A DNA stretch of 64,000 nucleotides from Ceratorhiza oryzae-sativae (GCA_030998015.1 JARWMV010000018.1:1-64000); one strand, 5' to 3'; positions 46,053-60,000 are shown, counted from the first letter of the stretch. Program-made: numbers and translations. Notes: a model not told the origin generated them from the sequence alone.

Positions 46053-48961
46053 GGTGTGGTATATACAGTAAGACCTCTTGATTTGAAACCCCTGGTTTTG
46101 AAAAGGCACTAATTTTGACGTGTTATGAATGGTGGCAAAATGCGGGGACTCTATTAGACAGGGACACAGTCTTGGTTCACACAAGTGGCCCATACGAAAA
46201 CGACGCTATATTCTTTGACGTGCTTCTTTACCACGTCATTTCAGATCAAGAGGTTCTACTGTATATGCCGTGTGCTGGGGAAGGAGCGTGGATAGGCAGG
46301 GTCGTTGTCGTTCGAAACAGGATCCAACCTGGCGTTTGGGCCCAGTGACGAGCGCTTGTGGGCCGAATAGCATTTGGCCATCCGTCGCACAAACAAGCCG
46401 TCAAGTTGGTCTCAACTAGTGGATTAGATACCCCATTTCGCGGGTTCAGCGTCAGAAACTGGAGTCCATAAGACGCCGATCAGGTCCGTCCTATGTCCCG
46501 CAGGTGCCGCTTTGTGAGGGTCAGGTCCACTCTTGGGCAGGGGAGACGCTAGCACGTTGTTGTCCCACGCGTTGGGTTGCCGGGTCCGTTCGGTCTCTGG
46601 ATACAAAAATGTATCAAGTATGTTGCGTGAAAAATGGCCCGTCGTTGCATTGAGCAGGTAGCAGTGTTAACAAACAGTAGCGCCACGCGGTGTTGCTGAT
46701 TGCACCGCAACGATCATGTGAATGTTCTGATATACCAGACGATCATCTTATTCGAGAGTCGGCTGGGACACTCTAATAACCAAGCGTTTCGCTTTCTTCC
46801 CTGCTAACGTCCCCTTGCTTGCTAAGGTGACTCCCCCCATGAATGTAACTCGAGAACGTGAGGGGTCCAGGGGTCCTAATTTGTAATCGCGCCCTGGATG
46901 TTGAATCTCTCCACATGCACAGATTGTCGTGCTTACGCGTTCTTACAAACTTCATTTCATATCAAACCACCAGCGTGCCACGACGATAGCCACTTACCAT
47001 AGTTTTATTTAACCATGAGTACTTCGGCAAGCAAGGTGAACTGCCCTAGCACGAACATTTCAATTCTCCTCCGACATCTTTTATCCGAGCATCTCGTCAG
47101 ATCACGACGTCATTTTGGGGGAAATTGGTTTGTCCGTAGGGTTTAGCCAATGTTCGCCCGCGCGCTACGCCTCTCAGCCTCCGAGGCCCAGTCAGGCGAA
47201 CTTGAACATCGCCTTCCTCTACCGCCTCGGGCCAGAACCTTCCAGTCCAGATCTGCAACCCCAAGCATTTCAAGTTTAGCCCCACTCCTCAATTGACCAG
47301 TCATTCGGCCAGCGAATGACTTTTCGTGACTTCGTGACCCTAACAAGAAGTTGATTCTCCATTTCCAAACACGCGGAGCGCCGAACGGTGTATTCTGACC
47401 ATAGAAACGGCCTCCCTCATTCTATTTAGTAGAACTTACCAATTTGGATAAACCAAGTTTTGCACACCCTTCAGCGAATAATGGGCACAACACAGCCCGG
47501 TGTTTGAAAAAAATATAACACATCGGTTTTTGGTCGCGGCGTTAGATACGCTTGACCCCCGTCCTATTTCGTCTTCCTCTCTTCTCATTCTTCTCGGGGC
47601 TTTTTCGCTTTTTCGCTGGCTGACTTGCTTCGAGATCTAAATACCTTGCTTCGCGTCTTCAACTTCACTTCTGGTGACACATGCCATACAATCGAGTTGA
47701 CGAGTAGCGCGGAATGGTTCTTTCTCAGTTGTATATGTTTTTTTCGTGCCTTCTGCCACTCGAGATGCGTGCTGGCAGTTTCTTCTGTTGCTGGCCGCTC
47801 TTGACTAGGGGTAGAATATGCCGAGGGTGCCTTGGCGCACCGTGCATCTGTTGATCATATATCACAGCGAGAAGTTATGTCCAGGCATTTGATTGACAAA
47901 CCTGGGGCTTCAGATGAGATAATTTAGTCTTACATATCCGAGACGGGTATAAACATCACCAAAGAAACACCCCCTCTAAAGGGCGCCGAATGACCCATAT
48001 ATCGTTCATAGACGACCGACATTAGGATGCACGTCGTATGGAAGGAGCCAGCTTGCGAGCTTAAAACGGGCTCGGACGTCAGGGGGGCGTAGGCTCGTCT
48101 GGCGGGCAGCGAGGAGCTGGTGGATCTCTAGGGGTGGTTAGCTTGAAGCGCAGTAGATTCTGAGGCTCCTATTTCCTTCCCTCCACACCGTTGTATAGTC
48201 TACATAAGCCTCGGACTTGACAGAAGTATAAATTAGATGTAAAAAACCACTAAAGACTTATTGAGGCAATTGAACACTACAGCTAACCTTGAGACTCACT
48301 GGATCCACCGATTGATAGAGGACGAAGATAAATTTGGCTGCTACCTGTGCCAGCATCGTGAAGCGCTATCCGCTGTCTCATTTTCACTCAAGAGGGAATA
48401 GACGATAAACCCCGGCGTGGGTCCGGCTCGCCGTACAACACTTGCAAGATTTATGATGCAATCAATTTGGGAGGACGGTATCTTCAGACATTGCCAACTT
48501 TCATCTGACCCCCGAAAATCTAGTTAACACGTGATAATGCCCCACGCTCAAAGTATGCTTATCGGCACTCACTAGCTGCGAAGTAGCGCGGGTTACCGGT
48601 GCTATCAGCATGTTGTTAGCTCTCAGAAGCATAATTAGAACTGTGGAGTTAGTATGTGCTAGCTAGATTTCCGGGGTTTGGCTGAGAATCAGGCTGAAAT
48701 GATGAGGCAACGTGACACAAGCTGAATCATGCGAGGATGTTCGGGGCGACACTGCCACAGGTCTATCCTCGTGCATTAACCCTACCCATACACAATTCGT
48801 CCGAGCTACTCATCGGCTTGCTCAAGTCTTAAGAAGGCATTTGAAAAAATTCTACTACGAGGCCTGCGCATCTCGGCTCATCTGAAATCCTAGAGTATGT
48901 CTACTTTTCCGCCGTTGGCCCAAACTTATCCAGGCTTTTAGTCGCGGAACGGCGAAAAATA
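46053..48961. other. Intergenic, no gene recognised
   Basis: About 2.9 kb without a coding signal on either strand; ORFs are short and unrelated to known families. Pyrimidine-rich stretches occur at 47570-47640. It may contain decayed repeats that I cannot place. Confidence 0.5.
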
Positions 48962-49782
48962 GTGCCCACACCGGACGCCCAGGTAGATTATCAAACTGGA
49001 TTGACGTCCTTGCAGAGGTTTAATCACTACCATCATATACCTTCAACGCTCAGAGTCGATAGCCCTTTCATGCACCATGCAAATGCTAAGCGTAAAGCTA
49101 CTGCATCTTCTCCCTTTGGAGAGATCCCACCAGAGATACTCGATGAGCTACTACACTATATCTAGCTATTTTATCAGCACTACATTCCATCAGATTATAA
49201 CAAATCTCGGGCCGGCGAACACTTGTCTCTCGTGCGGGTTAGTCACAACCTTCGCGCCACCCTCATGTCTTACGCCTCTCGCCATCGATGGCAAATGGTC
49301 ATAATCAATCAGCCGCATCTGCCTCCGTGTCCTCCGAGTATCTGCGAACCCCAAAATGCGTCTCTTTTATTTTCGGAACCATGTTTGATACGTCAAGCGC
49401 GTTGGTAGCTATCACATGCGGGCACTCGATTTACCAAAAGGCATACGGGATCAGGGTTGTCCGTGGTATCGACCCGTTGTTACATACGAGCCATTGTCAA
49501 GGGTGTTTTACAAAAGAGTGAGTATTCGATGCAGTCTGTTGATAACAGCTCCGTTGCTCACTTGTCGACGTTAACAGGACGATGGTGATTGATACCGAAT
49601 CATCGGATGTTATTATATTTTTGGTGCCCCAAAGCCATGGTGAATACTTTGGGAACGAATGGAACGGTTACATGGGGTGCCGCACGTTGCGGGCGCGATG
49701 GCCATACGTCGAGAACCAATTGAAGCTGCTTCCACAGAATAAAAAGTGGCGGGCGAATCAGGTGAAAGAGATCACACAATAG
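48962..49782 (+). pseudogene. F-box-type gene relic
   Basis: The frame KRKATASSPFGEIPPEILDE and LLHYI (about 49090-49164) has the start of an F-box, then a stop, then YIPSDYNKSRAGEHLSLVRV and ATLMSYASRHRW in another frame. A third piece has FGTMFDTSSALVAITCGHSI and HCQGCFTKE up to about 49520, and after an apparent intron ESSDVIIFLVPQSHGEYFG to 49782. The pieces resemble a short agaricomycete F-box gene broken by frameshifts. Family assignment rests on the F-box start only. Confidence 0.45.
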
Positions 49783-49857
49783 AACGAGGTACCTCGCTAG
49801 TGCCAACTTGATTGGTTAATTTAACATTTACTACACAGCACGCGGCGAGACTGTATG

Positions 49858-49975
49858 CGTTGGACTAGGGGGTGACTGGGGTATGCCCCCGGAGTTTGGT
49901 CGTGTATGCTCGGTTGTGTAATCTCTACGCGTTCCACCACCTCACACACGCGCCCCCAGCGTACATCCGTTAGGT
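49858..49975 (+). pseudogene. Fragment duplicated from the membrane gene at 55423-56894
   Basis: GGGGGTGAC-GGGTATGCC (49868-49890) and CACCACCTCACACA-GCGCCCCCA (about 49937-49960) match the exon at about 55793-55840 nearly base for base. Here the two parts are separated by about 45 extra bases. It is a relic of the same gene family in which an intron was kept or sequence was inserted. Confidence 0.45.
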
Positions 49976-50499
49976 GCGGGAGCTCTGTGAGAGAAAAATA
50001 GCTGAACAGGAAACCGAGTACATTATGCTTGTTCTACCAAGGCTGAACGGAATTTGTGTTTCTGTTACGGGGTCAAAAAACGTGTAAAGCACGTCGGCTG
50101 GTCAACGGTGGATCTAGGGCTTGCCTCGAAGTTTACCAGTCGATGGAAGGAAATTGTTCACAGCCCATTTATTCAGGGAGCCGAGTCAGCCATGTCACTT
50201 TAACCCAGTCACAAGGCTGATTATATTGCTAGACTGGGCTACGAACTATTTAAAGCGTATACCACTGCTATGGACAAATTGTCCTCATGTTCGAACCAAG
50301 GCCCAGAACGCGAGTCAGAATGTTTCCACTGCAGAAATATACCGCCTAGGCTCCGAGATCAGGCGTCTATTCCTCTGCGTTACCGCGTTATGATCCGACC
50401 CGGCTCAGATGATTACCCCGGACCCTAATCGAATTCGCTCCTGCTATGAACAAGTCTTCAGATCTCTGTCGGCAGGATGTTCTCCTGCCGTTTCCTTGA

Positions 50500-51086
50500 A
50501 TGCTCGAACTGCTTGGATTCCCTGTGGTAAAGCGACTACTGGAGAGGGATGTATGTCATGAGGATATCTTTAGCCCCCCTCGAGGCTGCCAGCGCGAATT
50601 TGGAGATGCGATTGAAGGTTGGAGGGCTGGCGTTCAGCAGGAACTAGTGGCTATCCTGAAATCTTGCGATGGCGCCGATCATGTGACCGGGCACCCCATT
50701 CTCACAATACTAAACCCTTTGCGTTACCTCCACATACGACCCCCTAGACGATATTAACATTTCCAAAAACCCAAATAGCTTTCCTTCGGCCCGAAGGGAC
50801 TTGTACTCCTGGCATTTCCAAACTCGCCCCAGCAAGGTGGATCCCGCTTCGAACTGACTCAAGGTTCATCTCAGAAGGCTTGAGTGTGTGCTACCCCAAC
50901 GTCCACGCGCGGTTGGATCGTGCCGAATCATTTTTTGTGCTTGAAAAAAGTTCGTATGGACAAAAATGGAGTGCCGAATCGATAGTGCTGGATGTACAAG
51001 GCACCAAGATTTCCAAGCGATTATTGGCGGATCTTGGGTGTCCGGATGTGATACACGCTGAATTATCGATTGATGGGAATAATTAG
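50500..51086 (+). pseudogene. Relic of an uncharacterised (F-box-associated?) gene
   Basis: Two protein-like pieces occur: LELLGFPVVKRLLERDVCHE with FGDAIEGWRAGVQQELVAIL (50500-50757), and RLDRAESFFVLEKSSYGQKW with LLADLGCPDVIHAELSIDGN (50880-51086). They are in different frames without clean intron borders. The pattern is like the C-terminal parts of agaricomycete F-box genes, but I cannot name the family. No intact gene is left. Confidence 0.3.
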
Positions 51087-51882
51087 AAGTGTGGGCGGTG
51101 TGGTTTCCCGCCGACTATGTGAGAAGTTTTGGTGCTTACACAAGGTTTAATTCCAATCATCCCGTTATGGAACCACGTCCCGGGGGTCGGCCATTATCCA
51201 ACAGAGCTTGAACACAGTGTGGTAGCGGGGGATACGCACACTTAGCTTGTTGTCTGTTGTCTACAATCGCCCGCACGATTTCAACACAAAAAATCAAACC
51301 CCTTGTCTGCGTGGTTTCTCCTAGAGCAGCGCATGAACCCCTTCGAGTTAGCTATGCGAAAGGCGCTGATAAACGGTCCCGCAATCATTGTATTCAGCTT
51401 GTTATCGCTTTTCGCTCGTACCGAGTTACGCCTGAAGATTGAGACTGTGCTCTTTTTAGTCGACGAGATGTGTAAGCTATCAGTCTCGTGAAACGCTTGG
51501 AAATATGAACCGCATTTTGAATGAACAGGCACAACGAGCACCGGGTTATGTGGTGCAATATTGAGCGGGATCCAAAGTGCTGAAGGCGTCTGTATCTCTT
51601 TCCTAAGCTCCAAACCTGACGCTTTTACTGATTTATATGTCATGCCCAATACATGTTAATTGGTTTGAACCACAACGGTAAATACAAGCGCCATCTATCA
51701 CAGCAAAATACGTATCTTCAATTAGTTGATAATCACGCCGTTCCGATTTCTGGATGCGTGGCTAAAACTAGCCTTTGTTCGGCGCAAAGTAGACTGCTGA
51801 ACTATGCTTCCCAGCGCCGTTGGCCCCCTTTTCCGCACAACTCGAGCAAATCACAAATAACAGGCGTCGAATGGATGCCTCT

Positions 51883-52060
51883 CTTAGAATTACACTCATT
51901 GGCCGTCCATGTATGCGGAGTGTTTGTATTTGTTTAATCTTTCCTGATTTCGTATGCGCCTCCAGCAAGTACCTTCCCTTCTTCTCTAACTTCGTAGTTG
52001 AGCCAATTATATGTATAAGCAACTGACGCGAAACCTGCTTGTGCAAGAGCCATTCTGTGC
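51883..52060 (+). repeat. Degenerate, internally deleted solo LTR of the second family
   Basis: GAATTACACTCATTGG...CCATGTATGCGGAGTG, then TTCTCTAACTTCGTAGTTGA, then GCGAAACCTGCTTGTGCAAG follow the order of the LTRs at 9428 and 32650. Only one of the two TTCTCTACCTTCGTAGTTGA words remains, so the segment between them was probably lost by recombination. No target duplication is visible. Confidence 0.5.
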
Positions 52061-52522
52061 GGAAAGATGATGCCAATTATAATAGTACATGAGCCCATCA
52101 AAGAATCTAACCGACTTTGCGGCCACTCGCTTTGGCGCGCGTGATAGTGATAGATATAAAATACAAAATATATACGCCTGTGTGGCATATAAATGCTACG
52201 GATAATCCGAAAGGAATGCCGTTAAGCGTGGGGGGGGGGCGCACGTCAGCGTGACCGGCCACCTTGAGCAGCGACAGACATTAGCTGGGTCGAGATGGGT
52301 CCGAACAAAAGGGCGAGAAGGTCGCGACCGAGCGCGAGGGACGGGTGGGAGGGACGAAAATGCGCGCAAAATACCGCGCTGGCCAATCGACAGAGAGTCG
52401 CGTCGAGACGACCTTTACAAGGAGTCACGTGTCGACCTGTGCTGCAGGCGCGCCAAAGATGCCGTGCTGTAGGTATTCTTCTGCATTCAGTATTTCCACT
52501 TCATTACATTTAATTTTTCATA

Positions 52523-54210
52523 TCATGTTGGCTAGTAGGTATTTGACTCCCTCATAAGCTTCAATTCCAGAAGGCCGGATTTCCGCTGGCGGCAAAACAA
52601 ATCCACTCCCAGATGACCCGCCCCTAAGCTCGGGAGTAAACGAATACTTGACCTTGGACACATCGTACGCGTAATCGACGCTTCCCCCTGAAACTTGATA
52701 AATAGTAGAGCAAATGGGGCCGGTCTTGAGGACCTTGCCGTACGGAGCGCGGAATGCGGCTGCAAATCCTTGCTCGAGTTTTGTATGCTCGGTGTTATCA
52801 GCAGCATTTGCAGAGCAGGAGTAACCGTATGCTGATTTATTTAGTTAGATTTGCTAACTTACTATGGGATGTGTTGACTTACGACCCATGAAATAAAGCC
52901 CGTATGAGTGCCAATCAACATAGAGCTTCGCCCCAACAGCCGAGTTTGCCCGCGCATTGATGAATGCCGCCAAGCCTTTGTTTTCGGGCGAATCTCCACC
53001 AGCCGCACCTATTTAATCCGATTAAATCATCAAGTTCAGGAAAAAAAAGGGTTTCATACCTCGGTATGTCTCAGAGCATGGGTTGGTGGAGGATCCACCC
53101 GCTACATCCCACTTCCATGGCCAGTTGCTAACCTTTCAGGTGAGCATATGCAAGTATATGCGCACTTGAACCGGTCACTCACCGATTGATATCCCGTCCA
53201 TAACACGATCCAGATGGGGGAGGCTGACGATTCTTGCGCCAGAGACGTTCAGTGGTCTGAGTGTAAACAAATCCTGCGGGGACATATTATTTGGGATGCG
53301 TGGCATAGCCCCAGTCAAGAAGGCTTACCGTCGGGATTTACAACAGGGAAAATATAAAAGTCGTACTTGTCAACGTAGCTCTTGATAGTCGAAGAGCTGG
53401 TGTAGTTGGACAAGAGGCTAAACGCGATTTGCTCGGTAACCTACTGGCATGAGAGAATGCTACGAGTTTAGGTAACTGCTTACCATTGTGGTGATCCACT
53501 CGCGAGCATGGACGGTCCCATGGAAGATGATAGCCGGCTTGGTTCCGGAACCTTTTAGAAAATACGCCTTTTAGAATTTTTACATATGTGATAGCCCAGA
53601 CACACGAACCTGAACTTCCAAATATGTTGATACCTGTGATAGCCCGACCCTCATACGAAGTACCGCCAGTCACGACTTTGGCATTGTTTGGGAAAGTGGC
53701 AGCGAGATCGTTTAGGAATGTAAGATGGTCGGCATAATTATGATAATTATTGAACCAGGCCTCGTTCGCGAGTCCAGCTTCAAGATCATAGGGTCATATT
53801 AGAAGCGCAGAAGGACATAGATATAATAGCAGCGTACCGAAGCGGTCAACTTGAGGGGTGCTCATACCCTCGGCTTCCTTCAAAATACTTTCCCCTAAAT
53901 CCTCATGCATCGTAACCAGCTGCTGGTCCAGAGTAGGGCTGATGCTTCTCAGAGCAGAGTGAAATCCTGCCAATCGGTCCTTCGAGACTTGGACATCGAT
54001 ATGGGAATACGCGAGGCGAGCAGTCGTCCATGCAGGCAGGCCAAGGCGATCGATTAAACTTGAAATTCTATCCGTCTGGTTTTGATTACCAGTGGGGATC
54101 CGGAATACTTTGGTTCCGGCGTAGGGGCTCGGAGGGGCCGGGAGGGCCAGAGCCAGGTTTGCCCATGCAAAGATGCTGATGAGAGCAGAGCAAAGCACCA
54201 TGTTGACCAT
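52523..54210 (-). CDS. Secreted zinc metallocarboxypeptidase, M14A family
   Basis: A reverse multi-exon gene for a pancreatic-carboxypeptidase-A-like enzyme that removes C-terminal residues from peptides outside the cell. ATG 54210 opens [20 protein letters not shown] and then LALPAPP, a clear signal peptide. A propeptide follows ([14 protein letters not shown]...). The catalytic domain has the zinc motif HxxE in [13 protein letters not shown] (about 53475-53510), a [10 protein letters not shown] active-site Asn-Arg split by an intron, the third zinc ligand His in [11 protein letters not shown] (about 52900) and catalytic Glu in SFTPELRGG (about 52630). The frame ends [13 protein letters not shown] with TGA at 52523-52525. 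All introns are 40-60 nt with GT-AG ends. No lesion was found. It could digest host or environmental protein, but that is inference. Confidence 0.9.
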
Positions 54211-55422
54211 TATAACACGATGGTGCTCCAAGGTTAGCATTCTGAGCACGTTGAATCTTATATTCCTGCACGTCGCTTGCGCAGAAGGTCGCAGGTCTAG
54301 GCCTGCCATATGGTTACGCTGTTATCAACGTACCAAGCCAGAAAGACATCTACCTAGCGAATACCGAAGTCTCGAAATGAAGCTTCGAGTCGCTAAAGCG
54401 CCATCATAAGACTATTACTTCTTCGAAGAAGGACATCGATCTTGTGGACCCCAGGGACGGGACATATGGTTCCGAAGGATGACACAGCGCCAAGAACTAG
54501 AATAAGAAGTTTAGACCGGGCACGCGGTCCTTTTCAGACCTTGAACAACAAGGATATAGCGAAATTCAGACGTCGATAAGGAACCTTTGACGGACAGCAC
54601 ACGGTCACCCAGATAAGATCCTTACCAAAGACTCACACCCACAGAAAATAAGAACTCAGAATTTTAACTGCAATGTGCACATATTCTATCACTGTAAGAT
54701 CATGATCCGTATTTGGAAGTATGCCGTGTGGGACCCTCGTGGATGGGTCTTAGGCAGTTCGCTATCGTCAAAAGTCGACGCTTGTGAACAGGGCTCAGGA
54801 ACTACGTTCCCTCGTCAAGGATGTGCTAAAAAGAGAGTCTCTGGAAATGGTACCAAAGAACAGCAAACGCATCTACGTCGCGCCTTTCATCCAATGATAC
54901 TCAAGTGATCTGAACAACCAGCGTAAAAATGGATTTTTTAGGGAGTTCGTTTCAGTAATAAATTGCCGATTTGACAGTTATGCGGAGATACTGTTTCGAG
55001 TTCATTCCTCGTATGGGGTCGACTCATCGAGTTGACAAGTATTGGCGGAGGTACGAGAGTCGTGAGGGGATTATCGGATGCCACGTGATGGTGGTCAACC
55101 AAAACGTAATCTTGTAACGAACTTTCCTGTCCGCCGGCCTCTGGAAGTCTGACCAAAACCTCTCCATAGGACAGATTAAGATACGCGATAATACTCCGTG
55201 ACTTAAATGGAGATATCTCTTTCATTCTTCGATTATAGATCTGAGTCCGCTTGGCGGCAAGTCCAAACATAGCGCCTTGTTCCAATGGTGGCGTCCTTGA
55301 CGGCTGCACAAATTGACATTGGGCAATGTCGTATCTTCGATGGGTGATCAATGCACCGAATATAACGTGCATGTAAACCCCGTTGGTCGCTGCCCAGCCT
55401 GAGCAAACCCGTCCCCTCACTA
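54211..55422. other. Intergenic, no gene recognised
   Basis: 5' flank of the carboxypeptidase gene and 1.2 kb with short frames only. No repeat with recognisable borders was seen. Confidence 0.5.
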
Positions 55423-56894
55423 TGCTCGTCTGCCCCACTCGCTCCATTCTTTCCGTGTCGTTTGCATTGCCACCCGAGTCGTCAAAAATAGATAATTCTT
55501 ACAGCTATAGATCTCGTCAAATAGATGGAATCCAGTGCGCTTCAAGCTGGCAGACTGTCTCTCACGCTTCTGCTTTGAACAACAGCATTCATTTTACGAG
55601 CAACCCAGATTCCAATCTTGTGGATTTTTTCCAAGGTTCGTACAAGTCTGCTATCCTCCAGCAGTCAGATTCTATGAAACTCAACAGGTAGCGCAAATTA
55701 TTAATATGATTAACCTGCTTGACAATCAGCCCCGGCTTTGGTGACTTTCGATGATGTCGATGAGCTCGTATCTGCAAATGTATCCGCTGGAGTAGGGGGT
55801 GACGGGGGTATGCCACCACCTCACACATGCGCCCCCACCGCAGATCCTCAGCAACCGTGCTGGTTGAAGCAAAGCCTTGACCATGGTGGCCATCAAATAT
55901 TCATCAGACATACTGGAACAATTGGTCAATATATCAGCTTGGACTATTTTTGGTGACCATGTCTCGATCCTGTCAACTTCCGACACTACTAACTATATTG
56001 GCACTTTGATAGTATAGAGTCGGACTGTGGTTTCTCTCCCAGCACTGCCAGACCGTAAGTTCCAAATTCTATTTAGCTCGCGTTCGCGATGCACGAAACC
56101 AGCCTTCCCTAGTGCCGCTTCCACGGTCCCGAAAGAAGCCGTAGTTGTTGACAGCCCCTCACCTAGCCTTACAGTACATCGGCCTCTGGAAGCCCCTTGT
56201 AAGTCTGGTGGAGGCATCGTTCCATTGGTCCCAAGCTTTTATGCAGCTTTCTTTGCCTACAGCCATCAACCAAGAGAAGATTATTTTACGGAGGGAAGAC
56301 ACACTCGACAAATAGCACCGGCTCTAGTGTTTCTTTCACATTTACTGGAACTGCCATGTGGCGTTTTGCTGCTAAAATAAATTCATCTGTGGTGATCAGT
56401 ATCACCGTTGAGGATGGTGAACCTGAGATAGTAAAGGTGTATGCGCCCGAACGCAGTACGTCTTGTCACATTCCGCTACATCAAACACTTCTGAAAATTT
56501 AATTTAGCTGCTTCAACGATGGTCTGGTCTAAAACCGGGGCCCCCAATGGACGACATACTGTGGTTTTAGAACACACCAGAACTAGCGAAGGTAGCATCA
56601 ATATCGAATTTCTCAGGCAACCTCTCTTTCATGAGGAACTTCGCTCGAGGATGCTGAATTGAAGCTCTTTCCCCACATCGGTATCTTCCCAGTTTCGTAG
56701 AAAATGACATTCTGTGGTCGTTTCGCTCACGTGGCCCTCACAGCAACACCTTCTCATCTTTCCTTACAGCTTCCCCGATCCCTATCTAGGCTCAAACCTT
56801 CTCAATCAACACTGGCCTCATCGTAGGTGCTGTGTTCGGCGGGTTGGTTTTGCTAGTATCAGCAGTATTGGAATTCTTGTATTTCAAGCTCTAG
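55423..56894 (+). pseudogene. Membrane protein with galactose-binding-like domains, partly decayed
   Basis: Forward pieces follow the layout of a common agaricomycete surface protein: an N-terminal leader (MLVCPTRSILSVSFALP, 55423), a first domain with WQTVSHASALNNSIHFTSNP, an exon with LKQSLDHGGHQIFIRHTG and IGQYISLDYF (about 55860-55950), a second domain with NSTGSSVSFTFTGTAMW (about 56310-56360) and ISITVEDGEPEIVKVY, then TGAPNGRHTVVLEHTRTSEG (about 56535-56595), and a C-terminal membrane helix with IVGAVFGGLVLLVSAVLEFL then YFKL (about 56820-56891) and stop at 56892-56894. The pieces need several frame changes not all explained by introns, so the gene is probably decaying. Its function is unknown; relatives look like cell-surface carbohydrate-binding or sensor proteins. 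The LTR at 56922 begins 27 bp after the stop. Confidence 0.5.
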
Positions 56895-57089
56895 CGAGCC
56901 CAAGAGCTAGATGAGCCCTGCTGTCACGCAGGGAGATAACTCGTGGCTAAGATACAAATTGTACTTAGCTTAACTACGAAGGTAGAGAACTATATATACT
57001 GTACCTAAGATACAAATCGTACTACAGAGTACAGTGTGAATAGAATACATGAGAAAAGAAAGAAAATACGATACCTTAGCTCAACTACG

Positions 57090-60000
57090 CTCTGGGACTC
57101 TGGGACATGCGGAAAATCCGCATGATACTGTACGCGTACGAAATGTACCCACATGTCACGTCACGTTTCGCCGTGGTTGTGGGTAAAAACCTGGGCTGAA
57201 GCGTCACGCTTTGGAGGCGGTGGTTAGAGCAAAACCATGTTGTCACGGTCTCTTTATTTTATGAAATTTACACTATTAAAATGCTTCTATGCTATTACAG
57301 ACCAAAATGAGTGTTTACATTAGATATCATCCCCAATATAGATATAACTTCCTTCGTCCTCCTCCACATCTATCGGCAATCGGCCCCGAATATCGACAAG
57401 CATGCCAGGATCAAGTGCACTATCATCATCAAACTCGGGACTGTCAACCTCAACAAACAACGGATCGCTCGGGATCTGGGACGAAATAGCAAGACTAAAG
57501 GGTATGTCCTCGTTAAACCGCTCGTGCACCAGCGCTCGACATCGGGCACTTGTAAGCATTTCATATGACAAATCCCAGTCGCCAAATTTTGTGTTGTGCC
57601 AAGCGTCTCGGACAGCCTGTGGATGATCACGAAACCAGACCCATGCTTCCATTAACCAATCAGCGCTAGCATCACGCAGCGTACCAAGACTTGTGTCAAG
57701 CTTGACATGAGATGCAGGAATCCCATTTCTAAGTTGGCGCTGTGTTCCCTGAGACAGGTACTCGACACATGCTGACTTGATGAGATGCTTTAAAATCCTG
57801 TTGATTCGAGTGTCACATGGCTGTGCAACCGACGTACCTGTGTTTTAAATGAGTTATAGATATAAATGAGTAAATTCAAAACTTACACCCGGCTGGGACA
57901 AACACAAGGATGATCAGAGGGTGACTTGCTTTCATCCATCTCAAAAACTCTTCGCCCTTGTGTACCGACCAGCAATCTAGAATCAAAACTGCCTTCTGGG
58001 TAGGTAAGCACCTGAGTTCTTGGCGCTTTTGATCGGTGTAAGGAACAACACATTTATTAACCCACTAGAAGGACAGTAAGGTTGGTTATATGCATACACA
58101 TACTGATAGAAATCTTACCTCCTTCATGGTTGCTAGAGTGCTCCAGTGTTTTTCTCCACCTGGAGTGAATTGAAAACCAACCAGCTCGCCATCCTCTCGA
58201 GCGCGATCAGACGGAAGAGAATTCTTTGTCTTGCCTTTGAAGATTGCCTGAAATGGTAGCATATCCCCTGAGCTAGCCACAGCCACCATCAAGGTGAACT
58301 GTCGTTTCTCACCCTTGCCAATGGCAGCAATTTGTGAAGCACCTTGGACATCCCATGTCCAATCCCCAGTGCCAAGGAACAACACACCTGTCTGATCAGC
58401 ATTTATGACAAGCTCAGGAGGCACATTGTTAAGTGTGATGTTCCATGTAAGCCGACAGGCAAAATCAATGCATTGCTGGAGCCAGTTGTCAGGAAGTTTT
58501 TGAGCTGCCTGTGTTGTTGCTTGCCAAGACCAATCCAGCTTGTCACAAAGCACATTCCGAACAAAGGAATCGGAGCATTTGAATTTTGGATTGTCGAAAA
58601 GATCAGGGGTGTCTGTTCTAATAAAAGCCATGACAACACTCCAAGCAACAGCATGGGTGATCAGAGTCCCTGCAGCCCGCATAACTGTCAAAAGCGTGAT
58701 TATAGATGTCACAAGAGTCAGGGGCTAGTGCAGACAATTAAAGACATAAATTACAAGATATATGCATAGCAAACTTACCAAAAGCTGAGGTCGGCCAAGT
58801 GGTTTGACAGGTGCTCGAGGTGTGCTGCCCTCTGCTACCCAAGCAACCCGCTCCAGCACAGCCGGTTTCCACCCTGTGTGATCCTTATTGATCCACGCAT
58901 TCACAGTGCCTCGATCAATAGACGTAAAGAGGCTGCCGTTAGGGCCGAGTGTCAACTCTCAAACAATTGCTTGAGACAAGAACTTGTGTAGACGAGCAGC
59001 TTGGTCAATCAACTGCCACCGAGCTGGCTCGTAATAGTTAGTACAAGGAGCACGGCGCTTGGTGGGATTGGGTGGATGAGAGGTGTTGGTAGTGGATGGA
59101 CTGGTGGCGTGTGGATCAGGGGGTGGCTGCAACTTCATTGGCTACAATAACCTGTGAGCATTGATTTTTAACAAAAATAAATAAGACCTACCCTTATCTT
59201 CTTCAGAGTCTCTGGATGTTGCTCTCCTAGCAATACTTCGTCTTGTTTGATGCAGGCCTGCCATTTGCACTGTTGTTCTGTGGCACCCTGGCACTGGCGC
59301 TCAGACCGGGCCTTGTCCTCCATGGCCTTTTGAGCTTTGCTCCATTGAGCATCCTGATTCAGCTCTGCAAATCGCCAAGACAAGAGTTCTGCAGCTTCCT
59401 CAGGCGTGACAATGGGAAAATATGAGTAAATAGATTTCATATTAGAGAGGGTAGGTATATGGAAACAAGTGAATAAGGTAGAATTGAGTCAGTTAAGAGA
59501 ATAGGAAACAAGTCAAATGCCACGTAGCGACAGGAGAGCTTTGAGAATGGCACTACGGGAGGAGAAACCACGTCTTTTTATTCCCCGGTCCTCGAGGCTG
59601 AAGGATTAGGACAAAACCACATAAAAATCGACTCAAAATCATGTTGATTTCCATGCCATCTTGTGTCTCATTTGGTGGGTGGGTTTACTTTTTGTCACAC
59701 TGTGATTCAAGGTTTGTGGTTAACGAAAATCTCAATTTTTTGTCACACGGCACGAGCGCCGTGTGGGTACAATTTGTATGCGTACAGTATGTTAGGATGT
59801 ATTGTCCTTATACTCACAGCATCAGTTCTTCGTTTCTAGTACATGTTGTACTCATCTCATGTAGTTGGATTTCATGTAAATTTTAGTATGCTTCAACTGA
59901 TAAATTTAAGTATATAGTGTCTACATCTGGATTTGCCCCATGTGACATGCTTGAGGGCAGTCTGATGTGCAATGGTGGAGTACTTTGATGACATGATGCC

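Noticed and set aside
46053..48961. Small ORFs upstream of the membrane flavoprotein
   Set aside because: No family signature, no intron pattern and no repeat border could be established.
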